A stretch of DNA of 64,000 bases from Treponema sp. (GCA_012520945.1 JAAYNH010000081.1:55882-119881), one strand, 5' to 3'; positions 1 through 8,592 are shown, counted from the stretch's first letter. Numbers and translations are program-made. The notes: a model not told the origin generated them from the letters alone.

Positions 1-854
1 AAACGTGCTTTTACTTTTACATCAGAAGTCATTTTAATTGTTTGTTCCGCATCATTTGATGGATGTGTTCCAATCCAACAGTCAAATTTATAGCCTTCCT
101 TTGGCGTTGCTTTTATCCTTACATTTGTATCTTTTGCATTATTTTCTTTTCCTTCAAGAATTTCAACGGTTCCGTAATTTTCATTTTCAGATGAAATATC
201 CAAAGAAAAATACTCTACTGCATTGTTTGTACCTTTTACTACTAATCCTTCCGTTACGGAAACTACATGCAAATAGTCAAAGTTAGGTAATTTTCCTGAA
301 GAAAGGCGTTCTTCTGCAGGAGGAGGCGTTGCAACGCTTGCCGGATATACAACATTCGGAAGATTAATTCCTTCAGGTACAGGTGTAATTAAAATAAAAC
401 AATCTCCTTGTGGTACGGTAACATCAATAGTTTCTGTTTCCTGCCAAATATTTACTCCGGTTTTGCTGGTCCAATTGCAATATATTGGATTATTTTCATT
501 AACAAGTTCTCCATCCAGATAAATATATGCAGCTCTAATTTCAGTTGTGCCACCCCAAAAAGCATATTTGAGTGACATTTTTACAGTCCCTGTTTTATTT
601 GAGTTAATGGCAAATTTAATATTTGAACCTACTCCCAAATTTTCAATAAATTTATTCACATAGCCCGGATATGAGTCATGTGTTCTTACAGTGCCTGTTG
701 TGCTGATAAAACCAAGTTGCTCTTCGTTCAATTGCAAGTTAGTTGTTTCCTTTGTTGTGTCCGGTGTGTTGTTGACAGGATCTTTACATCCAATTGTAAA
801 AAACAGCATAGCGATAATTGCAAAAGCTGCAAAGCTCTTCCATAATCTGTTCAT
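1..854 (-). CDS. Secreted lipoprotein with InlB-type repeat, 3' end outside window
   Basis: The frame opens at ATG (854-852) behind a GGAGG site and runs off the window edge without a stop, so about 284 residues are visible. The N-terminus is basic then hydrophobic and ends FFTIGC-KD, which I read as a relaxed spirochaetal lipobox. The mature part starts with a Thr/Asn-rich linker. Residues of roughly 60-150 form a beta-rich stretch (aromatic residues, a YIYLDGELV segment) resembling a carbohydrate-binding module. A TPPPAEE linker follows. The last visible segment (GYKFDCWIG ... SDVKVKAR) has the character of a divergent InlB B-repeat / bacterial repeat domain. It is probably surface or periplasmic and might be a polysaccharide-binding protein or the front of an enzyme. 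The catalytic part, if there is one, is not visible. Confidence 0.75.
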   Translation of the reverse strand, partial: MNRLWKSFAAFAIIAMLFFTIGCKDPVNNTPDTTKETTNLQLNEEQLGFISTTGTVRTHDSYPGYVNKFIENLGVGSNIKFAINSNKTGTVKMSLKYAFWGGTTEIRAAYIYLDGELVNENNPIYCNWTSKTGVNIWQETETIDVTVPQGDCFILITPVPEGINLPNVVYPASVATPPPAEERLSSGKLPNFDYLHVVSVTEGLVVKGTNNAVEYFSLDISSENENYGTVEILEGKENNAKDTNVRIKATPKEGYKFDCWIGTHPSNDAEQTIKMTSDVKVKAR

Positions 855-980
855 CGTTTCCTCCAATATCTTCATTATTAAATATAATTTTAACATAGAA
901 GTATCCATAAAGATAGAAGAAAATATAGCTATTTTATAAAAAAAAATTGTCATAATATAGATTTTATTTAATAAAAAATG

Positions 981-992
981 TATCTTATATGT
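981..992 (+). promoter_or_regulatory. Candidate -10 box giving a leaderless nifU-like mRNA
   Basis: TATCTT (981-986) lies exactly 6 bases before the preferred ATG at 993, and no Shine-Dalgarno sequence is present. The -35 region (TAGATT, 958-963) is a poor match, so this is the weakest member of the leaderless set. Confidence 0.35.
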
Positions 993-1226
993 ATGATAAC
1001 AGAAGAAAAAATTAAAGAAGCTTTGGAGCAAATTAGGCCTCAGCTTCAAGAAGATGGCGGTGACTTGGAGTTTGTTTCTTTGGAACCGAATGGTAAGGTT
1101 TTTGTACGCTTAGTTGGTGCATGTGGAAGTTGTCCAATGGCAACAATGACTTTGAAACAAGGTGTCGAAACTTTTTTGCGTGAAGCATTTCCAAATGATA
1201 ATTTGGAAGTTGTACGTGCTTTTTAA
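993..1226 (+). CDS. NifU C-terminal domain Fe-S scaffold protein
   Basis: This small protein of 77 aa consists almost entirely of a NifU C-terminal (Nfu-type) domain. That domain assembles and hands on Fe-S clusters in the cytoplasm. Diagnostic segments are EDGGDLEFV near the N-terminus and ACGSCPMATMTLKQGVE, whose CxxC pair is the cluster ligand. There is no N-terminal IscU or A-type domain, as is usual for the stand-alone form. Two in-frame ATGs exist (978 and 993). I prefer 993 because it starts MITEEKIKEALEQIRP, the normal family N-terminus, and because the -10-like box fits it. slyD follows after 20 bases, so the two are probably co-transcribed. Confidence 0.9.
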   Translation: MITEEKIKEALEQIRPQLQEDGGDLEFVSLEPNGKVFVRLVGACGSCPMATMTLKQGVETFLREAFPNDNLEVVRAF

Positions 1227-1246
1227 TATTTACAAAGGAATTTATT

Positions 1247-1786
1247 ATGGTTGTTGAAAAAGGTAAAGTTATATCCATTGAATACACATTAAAAGATGCT
1301 GAAGGTGAAGTTATGGACACAACAGAAGGTGTTGGACCAATGGATTATATTCATGGAATGCAAGCCTTGATACCGGGACTTGAAAAAGAAATGGAAGGCA
1401 AAAAAACAGGCGACGCTTTTTCTGTTGTGGTTGAACCTGCAGATGCCTATGGGGATTATTCAGATGAGTTGGTTTTAGACGTACCTCGCAGTAATTTTCC
1501 TGCAGATGTTGACATACAAGTAGGAATGCAGTTTGAAGCTGAAAGTGGCCATGCTGTAACTATTCTTGAAATTAAAGATGATACGATAAAAATCGATGCA
1601 AACCATCCGTTAGCGGGCGAAAAATTATTTTTCGACATAAAGATTGTAGACATTCGCGAACCGACAAAAGAAGAACTGTCAAGCCTGTCTTGTGGTGGTG
1701 GCTGTAGCGGACATTGCGGTGATTGTGGTAGCGATTGTTATGATGACTATGATGACGGTTGTTGTGGTGGCAGTTGCAATTGTTAA
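1247..1786 (+). CDS. slyD: FKBP-type peptidyl-prolyl isomerase, SlyD family
   Basis: A cytoplasmic prolyl isomerase/chaperone of 179 aa. Residues 1-70 carry the FKBP fold (VISIEYTLKDAEGEVMDTT, then IHGMQALIPGLEKEMEGKKTGD). Residues of about 75-125 are the insert-in-flap chaperone domain, and the FKBP strand then resumes (FFDIKIVDIREPT). The tail from about residue 146 contains nine Cys, several Gly/Asp and one His. In E. coli SlyD this region is a His/Cys metal-binding tail that delivers nickel. Here it is dominated by Cys, so metal preference may differ. An AAAGGA site precedes ATG. The gene follows the NifU-like gene directly, consistent with a small metal-homeostasis unit. Confidence 0.9.
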   Translation: MVVEKGKVISIEYTLKDAEGEVMDTTEGVGPMDYIHGMQALIPGLEKEMEGKKTGDAFSVVVEPADAYGDYSDELVLDVPRSNFPADVDIQVGMQFEAESGHAVTILEIKDDTIKIDANHPLAGEKLFFDIKIVDIREPTKEELSSLSCGGGCSGHCGDCGSDCYDDYDDGCCGGSCNC

Positions 1787-1802
1787 AAATATTGATTTAA
1801 TT

Positions 1803-2855
1803 TCAATTATTTAGATATGTATGTAAAAGCTGTGAATCCAAATCTGAAAAAAAGGTTTGAGTTTTTACAGCTTTTTTTATGGAAGATAGTTTTTCAAAGT
1901 CATTAAAAATTTGTGTTAAAAGTGTACCGATTTTTCCTGGAATTTTCAAATTATCACTTATGGCAATTTTAGATAAAAAAACCGTACCAATTACAATGCA
2001 ACCTCGCCTTATTCCTGCAAAAAGGGCACCGCTTGTGATGGAAAATGTTCCAATTTGAAAAAGTACTTTGCCAAACGGTTGAAGAAGACTACAAGCTACC
2101 ACAGTTAAAAGTAAAAAAAACGGTGGTAAAATTTGAGGCGGTTTTTTCTTTTTAATTATATTTTTTATGTATAGTATAATAAAAAAGATGACTGTGGCAA
2201 CACTTATAATTTTTACATTTTTTTGCAATACAAACCATAGCATTACTATTAGGCTAACAAAGAACAAAAGATATAGATTAATTTTTTTTTCACTATTATG
2301 TGAAATTGGTTCGGTTTGTATATTTTTTGTCGGAAAGGATTTGTTATTTATAAAATAATCAAACCATTGTGATTTTTTCACAAAAATATTTGCAAAAATA
2401 CCTAAAGCAATGCCTGTAATAAAACCTGAAGTTAATAGCAATGGAGAAATGTAACGAATACCGTCTTTGAACAGGAAAAACTTAGAAAAGATTATTTGTA
2501 CAAAATTATTTGCTAAACTACCTGAAATACTTAAGCCTATACAACTGATTTTTTGTGAAAAAAATTTATGTAAAAAAAACATCGTTATGCTACTAGCAAA
2601 AGTAGAAAAAAAAGAAAATATAAAGATATATGAAAAAAAAGTTCCACTGATAAAGGCTTGGCATAAGATTTTTAATAATACAAGAAAAAAGAAATCTTTT
2701 GAACTAAATTTAAAAAGGGCTAAAATGAGCGGTAAATTTGCCAAGCCCAAGCGCATAAAAGGCAATGGTTTGGGTACCATAAATTCAATGGCGGAAAGTG
2801 CCAAACATAATGCGGCAAAAAATGTTACATCACGGACAGACGCATTAAGAGACAC
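1803..2855 (-). CDS. Gx transporter / heptaprenyl diphosphate synthase component I family membrane protein, extended C-terminus
   Basis: An integral membrane protein of 350 aa with about nine hydrophobic segments. Residues 1-185 match the Hpre_diP_synt_I / Gx transporter family (ALCLALSAIEFMVPKPLPFMRLGLANLPLI, split here by description only). That fold resembles substrate-binding S components of ECF transporters, and the enzymatic name is historical. The C-terminal half (about 205-350) adds membrane segments and a GALFAGIRRGCIVIGTVFLS stretch resembling the EcfT/CbiQ coupling protein. The start is GTG; it overlaps the end of the upstream TPR gene by 11 bases, suggesting translational coupling. 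The substrate is unknown. It converges on slyD with 16 bases between stops. Confidence 0.7.
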   Translation of the reverse strand: MSLNASVRDVTFFAALCLALSAIEFMVPKPLPFMRLGLANLPLILALFKFSSKDFFFLVLLKILCQAFISGTFFSYIFIFSFFSTFASSITMFFLHKFFSQKISCIGLSISGSLANNFVQIIFSKFFLFKDGIRYISPLLLTSGFITGIALGIFANIFVKKSQWFDYFINNKSFPTKNIQTEPISHNSEKKINLYLLFFVSLIVMLWFVLQKNVKIISVATVIFFIILYIKNIIKKKKPPQILPPFFLLLTVVACSLLQPFGKVLFQIGTFSITSGALFAGIRRGCIVIGTVFLSKIAISDNLKIPGKIGTLLTQIFNDFEKLSSIKKAVKTQTFFSDLDSQLLHTYLNN

Positions 2856-3489
2856 GTTTTACAGCTTCTTGAGCATCCGGATAGTTTGGTCTTAATCGTA
2901 AAGCTCTTTCATATGCGGATTTAGCTCCTGCTTTATCATTGGCATTTTCGCGTACACGTCCCAATCGATACCACCAAAGTGAATTACCCGGTTCTTTGTA
3001 TAAAGCTGCACAATATGCAATATCTGCATGAGCATGTCTGCCTTGTAAACGATAAATTTCCGCCATAAAAAACATTGCAACAGAGGAGCGATCTCCGTTT
3101 GGTAAACCTGCCAAATAATTTTCAAAATTTTTCAAAGACTCTGTGTAGTTATCTAAATAAAAATATGCTTCACCTAAAGTTTCAATGATGCGATATTCCT
3201 TTGGATTAATTTTTAAAGCTTCATTACAAAGGCGAACTGTTTCACGATAATCTTGTAAGCGAATTAAGGACCAAGTAATAACTACATAGCTTTCAATGTT
3301 ACGTGAGTTTTCTTGCAATTCTGCACGGCAAATATCAACTGATTCTTGGAATTTTGCTTTAGCTTCTGTCATATTTCCGGCAACTTCAAAATCACGTCCG
3401 GCACGGTACGATTTTAATGCATCTTTTTTTTCTTGTGCAAAAAGAGAAACAGAGGATAATAAACAAATTAAAGCAATGATTTTCTTCAT
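2845..3489 (-). CDS. Periplasmic TPR-repeat protein
   Basis: A 214-aa protein with a cleavable signal peptide (MKKIIALICLLSSVSLFAQ, cleavage after FAQ) and no lipobox Cys, hence predicted periplasmic. The mature part is built from tetratricopeptide repeats (for example LQDYRETVRLCNEALKINP, LGEAYFYLDNYTESLKNFE, and the last repeat AGAKSAYERALRLRPNYPDA). These normally mediate protein-protein contact. An in-frame ATG lies 6 bases upstream at 3495, but the AAGG site is 7 bases from the ATG at 3489 and only 1 base from the other, so I chose 3489. It lies between rpiA and the Gx transporter. No specific partner can be named. Confidence 0.8.
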   Translation of the reverse strand: MKKIIALICLLSSVSLFAQEKKDALKSYRAGRDFEVAGNMTEAKAKFQESVDICRAELQENSRNIESYVVITWSLIRLQDYRETVRLCNEALKINPKEYRIIETLGEAYFYLDNYTESLKNFENYLAGLPNGDRSSVAMFFMAEIYRLQGRHAHADIAYCAALYKEPGNSLWWYRLGRVRENANDKAGAKSAYERALRLRPNYPDAQEAVKRVS

Positions 3490-3562
3490 ATTCATACCTT
3501 TAAGATATCAGTTCTTATCATATTTAGCAAGTGTTTTTTTTAGAGGTTTTTTTAGTGGATTT

Positions 3563-4279
3563 TTAGAAATTTTCAACAGTACCATCAGCATGAGAAATAA
3601 AGCAAATAGGGATATTTTTTGTGAAAAATCCGTTTTCAATAACACCAACAATATCATTTATTGCCATTTCCATTTTAACGGGGTCTACGGGTTTTTCCCA
3701 TATACAGTCTATAATAATATTACCGTTGTCAGTAATCACAGGACCGGCTTTTTTTATGCCTTCACGTACAGTGCATTTTGCTCCTAATTTTTCTAAAGCG
3801 GCGGTAACGCTCACTCTACCTTCCGGAATTACTTCCACAGGCAAAGGGAATTTTGTGCCAAGTGTCAAAACTTTTTTGCTTTCATCGGCAACAATTACAA
3901 GTATCTTTGCGTTATATTCAATGAGTTTTTCCTGAAGATGAGCTGCACCGCCACCTTTAATTAAAAATTTTTCCGATGTAATTTCATCTGCACCGTCAAT
4001 TGCCAAATCTAAACTGCCGGCTATTTCTTTTGCATTTAAAGTAAAAACAGGTATACCAAAATTTTCGCAAGCAATTTGTGTTTGAAAACTAGTTGGAACG
4101 GCTTTAATATTTTTTAATGTGCCGTCAGCTATACGTTCTGCAATACGCTTTACTGCCGGCATGGCTGTTGAACCGGTGCCCAGACCAAGTTTCATTCCTG
4201 AGACAAGTAAGCCTTTATCTATCAATGAGTCAACTGCACTTTTTCCTACTAATTCTTTCATTTCTTTTTGGCTCAACAT
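3563..4279 (-). CDS. rpiA: Ribose-5-phosphate isomerase A
   Basis: Interconverts ribose 5-phosphate and ribulose 5-phosphate in the non-oxidative pentose phosphate pathway; cytosolic. At 238 aa it has normal family length. The family motifs are all visible: GLGTGSTA (phosphate-binding loop), the DGADEI active-site segment with catalytic Asp, and the KGGGAAHLQEKLIEY segment with the catalytic Lys and Glu. The C-terminus is the usual LISHADGTVE type. An AAGGAT site lies 6 bases before ATG. The aroDE stop is 21 bases upstream, so rpiA is likely in the same transcript. Confidence 0.95.
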   Translation of the reverse strand: MLSQKEMKELVGKSAVDSLIDKGLLVSGMKLGLGTGSTAMPAVKRIAERIADGTLKNIKAVPTSFQTQIACENFGIPVFTLNAKEIAGSLDLAIDGADEITSEKFLIKGGGAAHLQEKLIEYNAKILVIVADESKKVLTLGTKFPLPVEVIPEGRVSVTAALEKLGAKCTVREGIKKAGPVITDNGNIIIDCIWEKPVDPVKMEMAINDIVGVIENGFFTKNIPICFISHADGTVENF

Positions 4280-4300
4280 ATCTTTTATCCTTCTTAAAAA

Positions 4301-5815
4301 TTACTTTTTTTCTTCGTAATGAGAAATTGTTTTTCCCGTATAAAGTGCAAATTGTTTTTCTGCTTGATATTCTAACATTGATAATCCGTTACAAATGCGA
4401 CATCCGGCTTTTTCTGCGGCAGTTAAAAAAGGTGTTTTGTTTGGTACATAAATTACGTCATAAACTGCTTCTTTACCGGAAAATTTATAAAAATAAAGCG
4501 GATTGTTTTCTTCTTCAAAAAAGTTTTCATTATTTATGTCCATGCCTACGGAGGTTGTTTGTATAATCACGTCAGAATATTTTTTTATAAGTTCCATATT
4601 TTCAGCACCTAATGCGGCATATTTGAAACCAAAATATTCTGCTAATTGCCTAGCACGACCAACGGTTCTGTTGAAAACACATGCTTTTCCGTGTAATTTT
4701 TTTATAACATAGGCAACTGCTTTTGCAGCTCCGCCGGAACCAATAATTGAAACTTTTTTCCGTGCTAAAGAATTTGTACCTAAAAACTCACACAAACTTC
4801 GTTCAAAACCAAAAGCGTCTGTGTTGTATCCTGCCCATTCCATGCCTCGACGTACAACCGTGTTGCAAGCATTAATTCGGTTTACTTCTGCAGAAACTGT
4901 GTGTAATTCTTCAATAATGGATTCTTTGTGAGGCACGGTCACAGAAAGTCCTCCAATGTTTACTTCTTCACAAAAGGCAAGAGCCTGTTTGACTGTATGG
5001 GCACGAATAGGAATAAAAACCGCATTCATGTTATATTTTTTAAACCATTTATTGTGGATTTTAGGGCTTGATGTTGCATTGAGCGGATACCCTGTTATGC
5101 CAAAAACGCACGTGTTATTATCAATGGTGCGAAAATTATACATTTCATTTAGAGTAATTGGATCTAAGTGTCCTAAAATGGGCATTTTTCCTGCTGTTTC
5201 TATTGGCGACACATATGTTAAAAAGTTTTTTAATTTGTTTGCTAAAATTCTTGTTGGTAAACCGATTGACTCCATAGCAACCAAAATATGATCAAAGTCG
5301 CCTATTTCTTTTGACTGTCTGAATAAATCGGTAACATCGTCTAATGTACGCGGCATACAGGCAATTTTAGGAATTTCATAGCCGGTTGTACGCATTTTTT
5401 TCATGCGTTCGGCGATGTTTTTCACAGGTTCGTTCATACTGTGAAAGCTACGAATGACGCGTGTGCCGAACGCCATGGCAGCATCTAATAAACTTGGCAC
5501 GTTAAAATCTTCTTCCAAATCGATGTATGCATAATTTTTTCTTGTGTCTTGTTCGGCAAAAGCTAAAGCACGTGCAAAAAGAGTGGTGCGCCGTGCTTCT
5601 CCTTCAGAAAACTGCCCGCCGTCAATTGTTCGGCGAATTGTTAAGATGCAAGGAATGTCAGTCATGGCAGGAAATTTGCGAATTTGCAACTGCTCATCTT
5701 TTGTTAGATAATCGGCACGTAATTCTACCATATCAATGTATGGTCGATATTTATTTAGAAGCAATAAGTTTTCTTCTAAGGTTTCACCGGTTAAACATAA
5801 ACAAATTTTTGCCAT
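4301..5815 (-). CDS. aroDE: Bifunctional 3-dehydroquinate dehydratase / shikimate dehydrogenase
   Basis: A fused enzyme of 504 aa covering two consecutive steps of the shikimate pathway: 3-dehydroquinate to 3-dehydroshikimate to shikimate. Residues 1-225 are a type I dehydroquinase, with MVELRADYL, a catalytic His near residue 125 (IRSFHSMNEP) and the Schiff-base Lys near residue 150 (PKIACMPRT). Residues of about 235-500 are AroE, with SSPKIHN, SVTVPHKES (catalytic Lys near 297), NACNTV, GYNTDAFG (catalytic Asp near 333), a Rossmann GSGGAAKAV loop and a TTSVGM segment. Both active sites look intact. The same fusion order is known in plants and chlamydiae. A good AAAGGA site precedes ATG. Confidence 0.95.
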   Translation of the reverse strand: MAKICLCLTGETLEENLLLLNKYRPYIDMVELRADYLTKDEQLQIRKFPAMTDIPCILTIRRTIDGGQFSEGEARRTTLFARALAFAEQDTRKNYAYIDLEEDFNVPSLLDAAMAFGTRVIRSFHSMNEPVKNIAERMKKMRTTGYEIPKIACMPRTLDDVTDLFRQSKEIGDFDHILVAMESIGLPTRILANKLKNFLTYVSPIETAGKMPILGHLDPITLNEMYNFRTIDNNTCVFGITGYPLNATSSPKIHNKWFKKYNMNAVFIPIRAHTVKQALAFCEEVNIGGLSVTVPHKESIIEELHTVSAEVNRINACNTVVRRGMEWAGYNTDAFGFERSLCEFLGTNSLARKKVSIIGSGGAAKAVAYVIKKLHGKACVFNRTVGRARQLAEYFGFKYAALGAENMELIKKYSDVIIQTTSVGMDINNENFFEEENNPLYFYKFSGKEAVYDVIYVPNKTPFLTAAEKAGCRICNGLSMLEYQAEKQFALYTGKTISHYEEKK

Positions 5816-5839
5816 AATTATTCCTTTACATATAAAATT

Positions 5840-6862
5840 TTATTGAATGGTTTTACGCATAACATCACGACTGTTTTCAATTGATAAAATCAATATCGAA
5901 TTTTTTTGTAAATAATATGGAATTGTAAGATTTCCGCCCGGATGATTTAAAGTAACTAAATTATATCGTTCACCGTCATAAGTTTGTACATCTAATTGTA
6001 ATTGAAGTGCATATGGATATTTTGGCAATGTTTCTGAGAAGATGCCATAAACCATGTCGCCCGTTTGTTTTTCAGGGATTGCTAAAACAGCATTAACTCT
6101 TCCGTTTACATCTGCCCATGACCCCGCTTCTTTTTCTTGGCTAACAATAGTTCCTGGAAGTTCGGTAATATCTGCAATTTTTGTTGTAAAGTCAAAAATA
6201 ACTTTTGAGCGTGAAATTTGTAATAAAGTATCGTTTACGGAAAGTCCCGTCAAAGGAGGCACTTTTGTTTTTTCAAATTCAGGGCCTTTGCTTACAACTA
6301 ATTCCAATTTAATGGGATCGATAATTATTGTGTCAGCAGGCGGATTTTGTTCCAATATGGTTCCCGCTTCTGCAATATTTGAAACATAAAAAGGAGGATC
6401 TTGCAAAGTAATCATTGCACGGGTGCCTGTAAAAAGTGTTTGCAAATGAACTTTTACATCGTCAAATTTTTGATTGGTATAGTCTTCAACTTTATCAATG
6501 ATAACTCCACGGCTAACAATTAAGTTAACTCTGCGACTTGCTTTTATGATTGTTCCGGCGGGTGGATTTTGATCTAATATTAAGCCTTTTTCATCGGGAT
6601 TATTTGAGTAACGTAATTGAATTTTGGGATAAAGCTCTTTTACTTGCAATTCTTCTAATGCTTTTGTCAGTTCTTTTCCTACAACGTTTGGCACTAAAAC
6701 TTCTTCGCTACCTTTCACTACGGCAAAAAAAACGATACCACAGGTTACTGCCATAATTACAACCATCAAAATAGCCGTAATAATATAGGCCTTGCCGCTT
6801 TTTTGCAATGATTCAAAAGTATCTGTAAAATCAATTCCAAATTTGAATTTATTAAAATTCAT
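5840..6862 (-). CDS. Membrane-anchored PASTA-domain protein without kinase domain
   Basis: A 340-aa protein with a short cytoplasmic N-terminus, one transmembrane helix (about 29-50, AYIITAILMVVIMAVTCGIV) and an extracytoplasmic part. Three PASTA-type modules can be read: about 54-120 (VPNVVGKELTKALEELQ ... DQNPPAGTIIKASRRVNLIVSRG), about 121-193 (EQNPPADTIIIDPIKLELVVSKGPE) and about 196-265 (VPPLTGLSVNDTLLQI). A beta-rich tail follows. PASTA domains bind peptidoglycan fragments or beta-lactam-like ligands and are usually attached to Ser/Thr kinases or penicillin-binding proteins; neither is present here. The likely role is a cell-wall sensor or scaffold. A GGAG site precedes ATG. aroDE follows after 24 bases. 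Confidence 0.85.
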   Translation of the reverse strand: MNFNKFKFGIDFTDTFESLQKSGKAYIITAILMVVIMAVTCGIVFFAVVKGSEEVLVPNVVGKELTKALEELQVKELYPKIQLRYSNNPDEKGLILDQNPPAGTIIKASRRVNLIVSRGVIIDKVEDYTNQKFDDVKVHLQTLFTGTRAMITLQDPPFYVSNIAEAGTILEQNPPADTIIIDPIKLELVVSKGPEFEKTKVPPLTGLSVNDTLLQISRSKVIFDFTTKIADITELPGTIVSQEKEAGSWADVNGRVNAVLAIPEKQTGDMVYGIFSETLPKYPYALQLQLDVQTYDGERYNLVTLNHPGGNLTIPYYLQKNSILILSIENSRDVMRKTIQ

Positions 6863-6984
6863 AATTTATTCTCCAAAAAAATATTTATATATACTGTATT
6901 TTTATAAATGTTTTGTCTTTTAGCTGTTTGTATTTTTTTAGTTTAGGCTATTAAAGATATTTTAACAAAACATTTTTTCGTATT

Positions 6985-7971
6985 TTATTCAAAAACTTTA
7001 TTGCATAGATTTTGATTTCCGTTAATAAAGTCTTTCCATGGCATAGCTTTTTTTGTTTGCCACTGCAAATTTTCCAGCTTCAACACTCCGTTGCCCGTTT
7101 TTACCAAAATGCCAAATTTTTTATCATTTTTTATAATTTGTCCATTTTGGGCAGTTTCCAAAACTTCTTTTAAAGCATCTATATCTTCATCATACACTTT
7201 GGCGGAGTGAATGTGCAAGATGTTTTCACCGCATTTTGTAAAAGCTCCCGGCCAAGGGAAAAAAGCACGAATTTGTGCATCAATTTCTTTTGCACTTTTT
7301 GACCAATTAATCTGTCCATCTTCTTTTTTTAACATGGAACAATAACTTGCTTTCCCTTTTTGTGGTGTTGAAGTTTCTTTGCCGTCAGCAATTTTATTCA
7401 AAATATCATGAATCATACCGCAACATTCTGTGGCACAATAATTCAGCAAGGACTCCGATGTTTCTTTTCCATCGAGCGGAATAATTTTTTGAGCTAATAT
7501 ATCACCACAATCCATTTCTTGTGCCAAACGCTGAATTGTAATGCCTGTTTCTTTTTCCATAGCTAAAATTGCAGCGGGAATAGGAGCACATCCACGAAAC
7601 TTTGGAAGTAAAGACGGATGTATATTAATGCCGCCGAATGGAAAAAGAGCCATAAATTTAGGGCCGAAAATCTTTCCGTAAGCAAAACAAACGAGCAAAT
7701 CACATTTTAACTGAGAAATTTTTTCACGCACGGAGGCATCAAGTTTGTCAGGGGTGAAAATTTGGACGGTTTTGCTTACATCTGAAAGAGAGGAATTATA
7801 TTCACGGGCAACTTGTTCAACAGGCGTTGGCACAAGGGTAGATTTTCTTCCTTGTGGAGCAGGCGGATTTGTTAATACACCTACAATTTTAAAAGAAGCA
7901 TCTTGTAATTTGAGCAAATAGTTTAAGAGAACGGCGGCGATGTCCGGACTACCCGCAAATAATATACGCAC
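6985..7971 (-). CDS. fmt: Methionyl-tRNA formyltransferase
   Basis: Formylates initiator Met-tRNA with 10-formyltetrahydrofolate. At 328 aa it is normal length. It opens MRILFAGSPDIAAVLL. The core has FGGINIHPSLLPKFRGCAPIPAAI (described here in two overlapping parts: the His and the SLLPKFRG loop of the active site) and the TGITIQRLAQEMDCGDIL signature with the catalytic Asp. The C-terminal OB-fold domain is present (IRAFFPWPGAF onward). The start is GTG behind a strong AAAGGAAGG site. The def stop is only 18 bases upstream; def-fmt is the classic pair because Def removes the formyl group Fmt adds. Confidence 0.95.
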   Translation of the reverse strand: MRILFAGSPDIAAVLLNYLLKLQDASFKIVGVLTNPPAPQGRKSTLVPTPVEQVAREYNSSLSDVSKTVQIFTPDKLDASVREKISQLKCDLLVCFAYGKIFGPKFMALFPFGGINIHPSLLPKFRGCAPIPAAILAMEKETGITIQRLAQEMDCGDILAQKIIPLDGKETSESLLNYCATECCGMIHDILNKIADGKETSTPQKGKASYCSMLKKEDGQINWSKSAKEIDAQIRAFFPWPGAFTKCGENILHIHSAKVYDEDIDALKEVLETAQNGQIIKNDKKFGILVKTGNGVLKLENLQWQTKKAMPWKDFINGNQNLCNKVFE

Positions 7972-7989
7972 TTTTGCCTTCCTTTAGGA

Positions 7990-8556
7990 TTATGCTTTTT
8001 TTGTAGCCTTTGCGGCTTTTTTTTCGGCAATTTTTGTAGCTTTGGCTATTTTTGCCTTTTCACGAGCAAGATGTTTTTCTTTTCGTTCTGCAAATTGTTT
8101 TTCGACTTTGAACTTAAAAACCGGATCTCCTCTATCAATATACAAAATTCCGTCTAAATGGTCATATTCGTGTTGAATAATCCGGGCTAAAAATCCGTCC
8201 GCTTCTAAAGTGAAAGGTTTACCTTTTTCATTTAATGCTTGCACTGTTATTTGTAGTGGGCGGACAATCGTTTCATATTGATTTGGAATAGATAAACATC
8301 CTTCTTCGAAAGAACCTGTTTCTGTGGATGTTTTAATAATTTGAGGATTAATAAAAACACGTTTTACATTGTCTTCTGCAATTAAAACAAAAAAACGTTG
8401 CATAATTCCCACTTGCGGGGCAGCTAATCCAACGCCGTCACTTTTCAACATTAACTCAAACATTTGTTCAATTGTTGCACGTAAATCATCTGTAACTTCT
8501 GTTACCGGAGTCGATATTTGTCTTAATCTTTCATCACCTAAATGTAAAACTTTCAT
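7990..8556 (-). CDS. def: Peptide deformylase
   Basis: Removes the N-formyl group from nascent proteins; a metalloenzyme. All three family motifs are intact: GVGLAAPQVG, EGCLSIP (metal-binding Cys) and HEYDHLDG (two metal-binding His and the catalytic Glu). The 188-aa form begins MKVLHLGDERLR, the usual family N-terminus. An ATG two codons earlier (8562) is possible, but the promoter geometry points at 8556. The last 30 or so residues are a Lys/Ala-rich tail (KAAKATKKA end), longer than in E. coli and presumably flexible. There is no ribosome binding site upstream. Confidence 0.95.
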   Translation of the reverse strand: MKVLHLGDERLRQISTPVTEVTDDLRATIEQMFELMLKSDGVGLAAPQVGIMQRFFVLIAEDNVKRVFINPQIIKTSTETGSFEEGCLSIPNQYETIVRPLQITVQALNEKGKPFTLEADGFLARIIQHEYDHLDGILYIDRGDPVFKFKVEKQFAERKEKHLAREKAKIAKATKIAEKKAAKATKKA

Positions 8557-8591
8557 ACACATATAGTACAGAAACGAAGCACTTTATTCAA
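8557..8591 (-). promoter_or_regulatory. def-fmt promoter predicting a leaderless mRNA
   Basis: Read on the minus strand: TTGAAT (8591-8586), 17-base spacer, TACTAT (8568-8563), then 6 bases to ATG at 8556. Transcription would start on or next to the A of the start codon. The promoter lies immediately downstream of the PilZ gene stop, so def-fmt can be expressed independently of it. Confidence 0.6.
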
Positions 8592-8592
8592 G

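Noticed and set aside
1033..1320. Minus-strand open frame over the nifU-like and slyD genes
   Set aside because: Covers two well-recognised genes on the other strand and shows no own start signal.
2167..2895. Plus-strand open frames across the Gx transporter gene
   Set aside because: Lys/Phe-rich shadow translations of a membrane-protein gene; no ribosome binding site or homology.
3238..3246. TGTTTCACG, half of a parS consensus
   Set aside because: Only the left half matches; the right half (ATAATCT) does not, and it lies inside the TPR gene.
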